From Hymenopellis radicata (lineage: Eukaryota; Basidiomycota; Agaricomycetes; Agaricales; Physalacriaceae), in assembly GCA_015501595.1 (NCBI GenBank), contig JADNRX010000588.1, positions 1 to 31,047 of the forward strand: 31,047 nucleotides of DNA. Reading direction: 5' to 3'. The notes beneath the pieces were generated by a model. The model had not been told where the DNA came from. It made no database searches and saw nothing but the letters and a program-made list of their open reading frames with translations. This document shows, one piece after another, positions 30,880-31,047 of the stretch. Within the stretch, counting starts at the first letter, position 1. Each line of letters begins with the position of its first letter. Position numbers and translations under genes: made by a program.

Positions 30880-31047
30880 GTAGAATCCATCATTCCCTCT
30901 CTCCCATTCTTTCCTCCTCTACTATTCCTACTCGGCTCTCCATGGCCATCCTTTACCTCAGACTTATACTTCCTTTCTCCCTCAAGTCCTCTCTGTGTTG
31001 TCGCCGCCGTTCTCGCTAACGCGTTCCCGACGCGTTTAAAACGTGAC
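30880..31047 (+). other. Start of the intron-dense transcription unit, unit 3 (cut by window end)
   Basis: This corresponds to 3480-3643. The leader is CT-rich and diverged from units 1 and 2, but it ends with the shared GCGTTCCCGACGCGTTT motif. The first intron of the unit would lie just beyond the window. Confidence 0.4.

Larger units (their letters stand above)
27401..31047 (+). repeat. Tandem array unit 3 (partial, truncated by window end)
   Basis: A third copy starts near 27401 and follows units 1 and 2 with an offset of about 11590 relative to unit 2, until the window ends at the equivalent of about 3643 of unit 1. It is more diverged from units 1 and 2 than they are from each other in this part. 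In small early differences (around 190-255) it agrees with unit 2 against unit 1. The chaperone gene of this unit would lie beyond the window. Confidence 0.93.

Noticed and set aside
1..31047. CRISPR, restriction-modification or other prokaryotic defence system
   Set aside because: The sequence is eukaryotic, with spliceosomal introns and a fungal chaperone. The repeats are large units, minisatellites or palindromes, not spacer arrays.

Overview
The window looks like nuclear DNA of a filamentous fungus, most likely a basidiomycete (Agaricomycetes). Many candidate introns are only 43-64 nt long, with GT(A/G)NGT donors and CTAAC/CTGAC/CTAAT branch points. The one clearly recognisable gene is a fungal HSP110/SSE-type chaperone split by three introns of about 50 nt. 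I see no bacterial operons, ribosome binding sites, CRISPR array, rRNA or tRNA.

The main architecture is a head-to-tail tandem array of one large unit. Unit 1 is 1-15807, unit 2 is 15808-27400, and unit 3 (27401-31047) is cut off by the window edge. Units 1 and 2 are collinear. Unit 1 is about 4.2 kb longer because of a private insert at about 9922-14289. Divergence is mosaic: roughly 250-4985 of unit 1 is almost identical to unit 2, identity drops abruptly at 4986/20797, rises again over the chaperone gene and is lower again near the unit ends.

Order within a unit: (a) a modular block of short exon-like segments, each followed by an intron, several encoding a DGDLDL-type peptide (+); (b) a possible two-exon minus-strand gene; (c) a possible plus-strand gene ending just before a TATA-like box; (d) an intron-dense plus-strand transcription unit with about 15 consecutive candidate introns; (e) a GAAGAC-rich minisatellite; (f) the HSP110/SSE gene on the minus strand, convergent with (d); (g) a CTTCACGGATGG minisatellite just upstream of it; (h) a 57-bp imperfect hairpin; (i) in unit 1 only, the 4.4-kb insert bounded by related foldback palindromes and carrying a nested MITE-like element and a broken Kre9/Knh1-like cell-wall protein gene; (j) a multi-exon plus-strand reading frame that runs across the unit junction.

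Both chaperone copies lack the N-terminal residues that form the first ATP-phosphate loop. Copy 1 is otherwise open; copy 2 has three single-base frameshifts. The array therefore looks like an amplified segment carrying a captured, 5'-truncated gene plus decaying genes of unknown function. Apart from the chaperone and the Kre9-like remnant I do not recognise any product. The spliced frames I describe for the unknown genes were read by eye and remain hypotheses.
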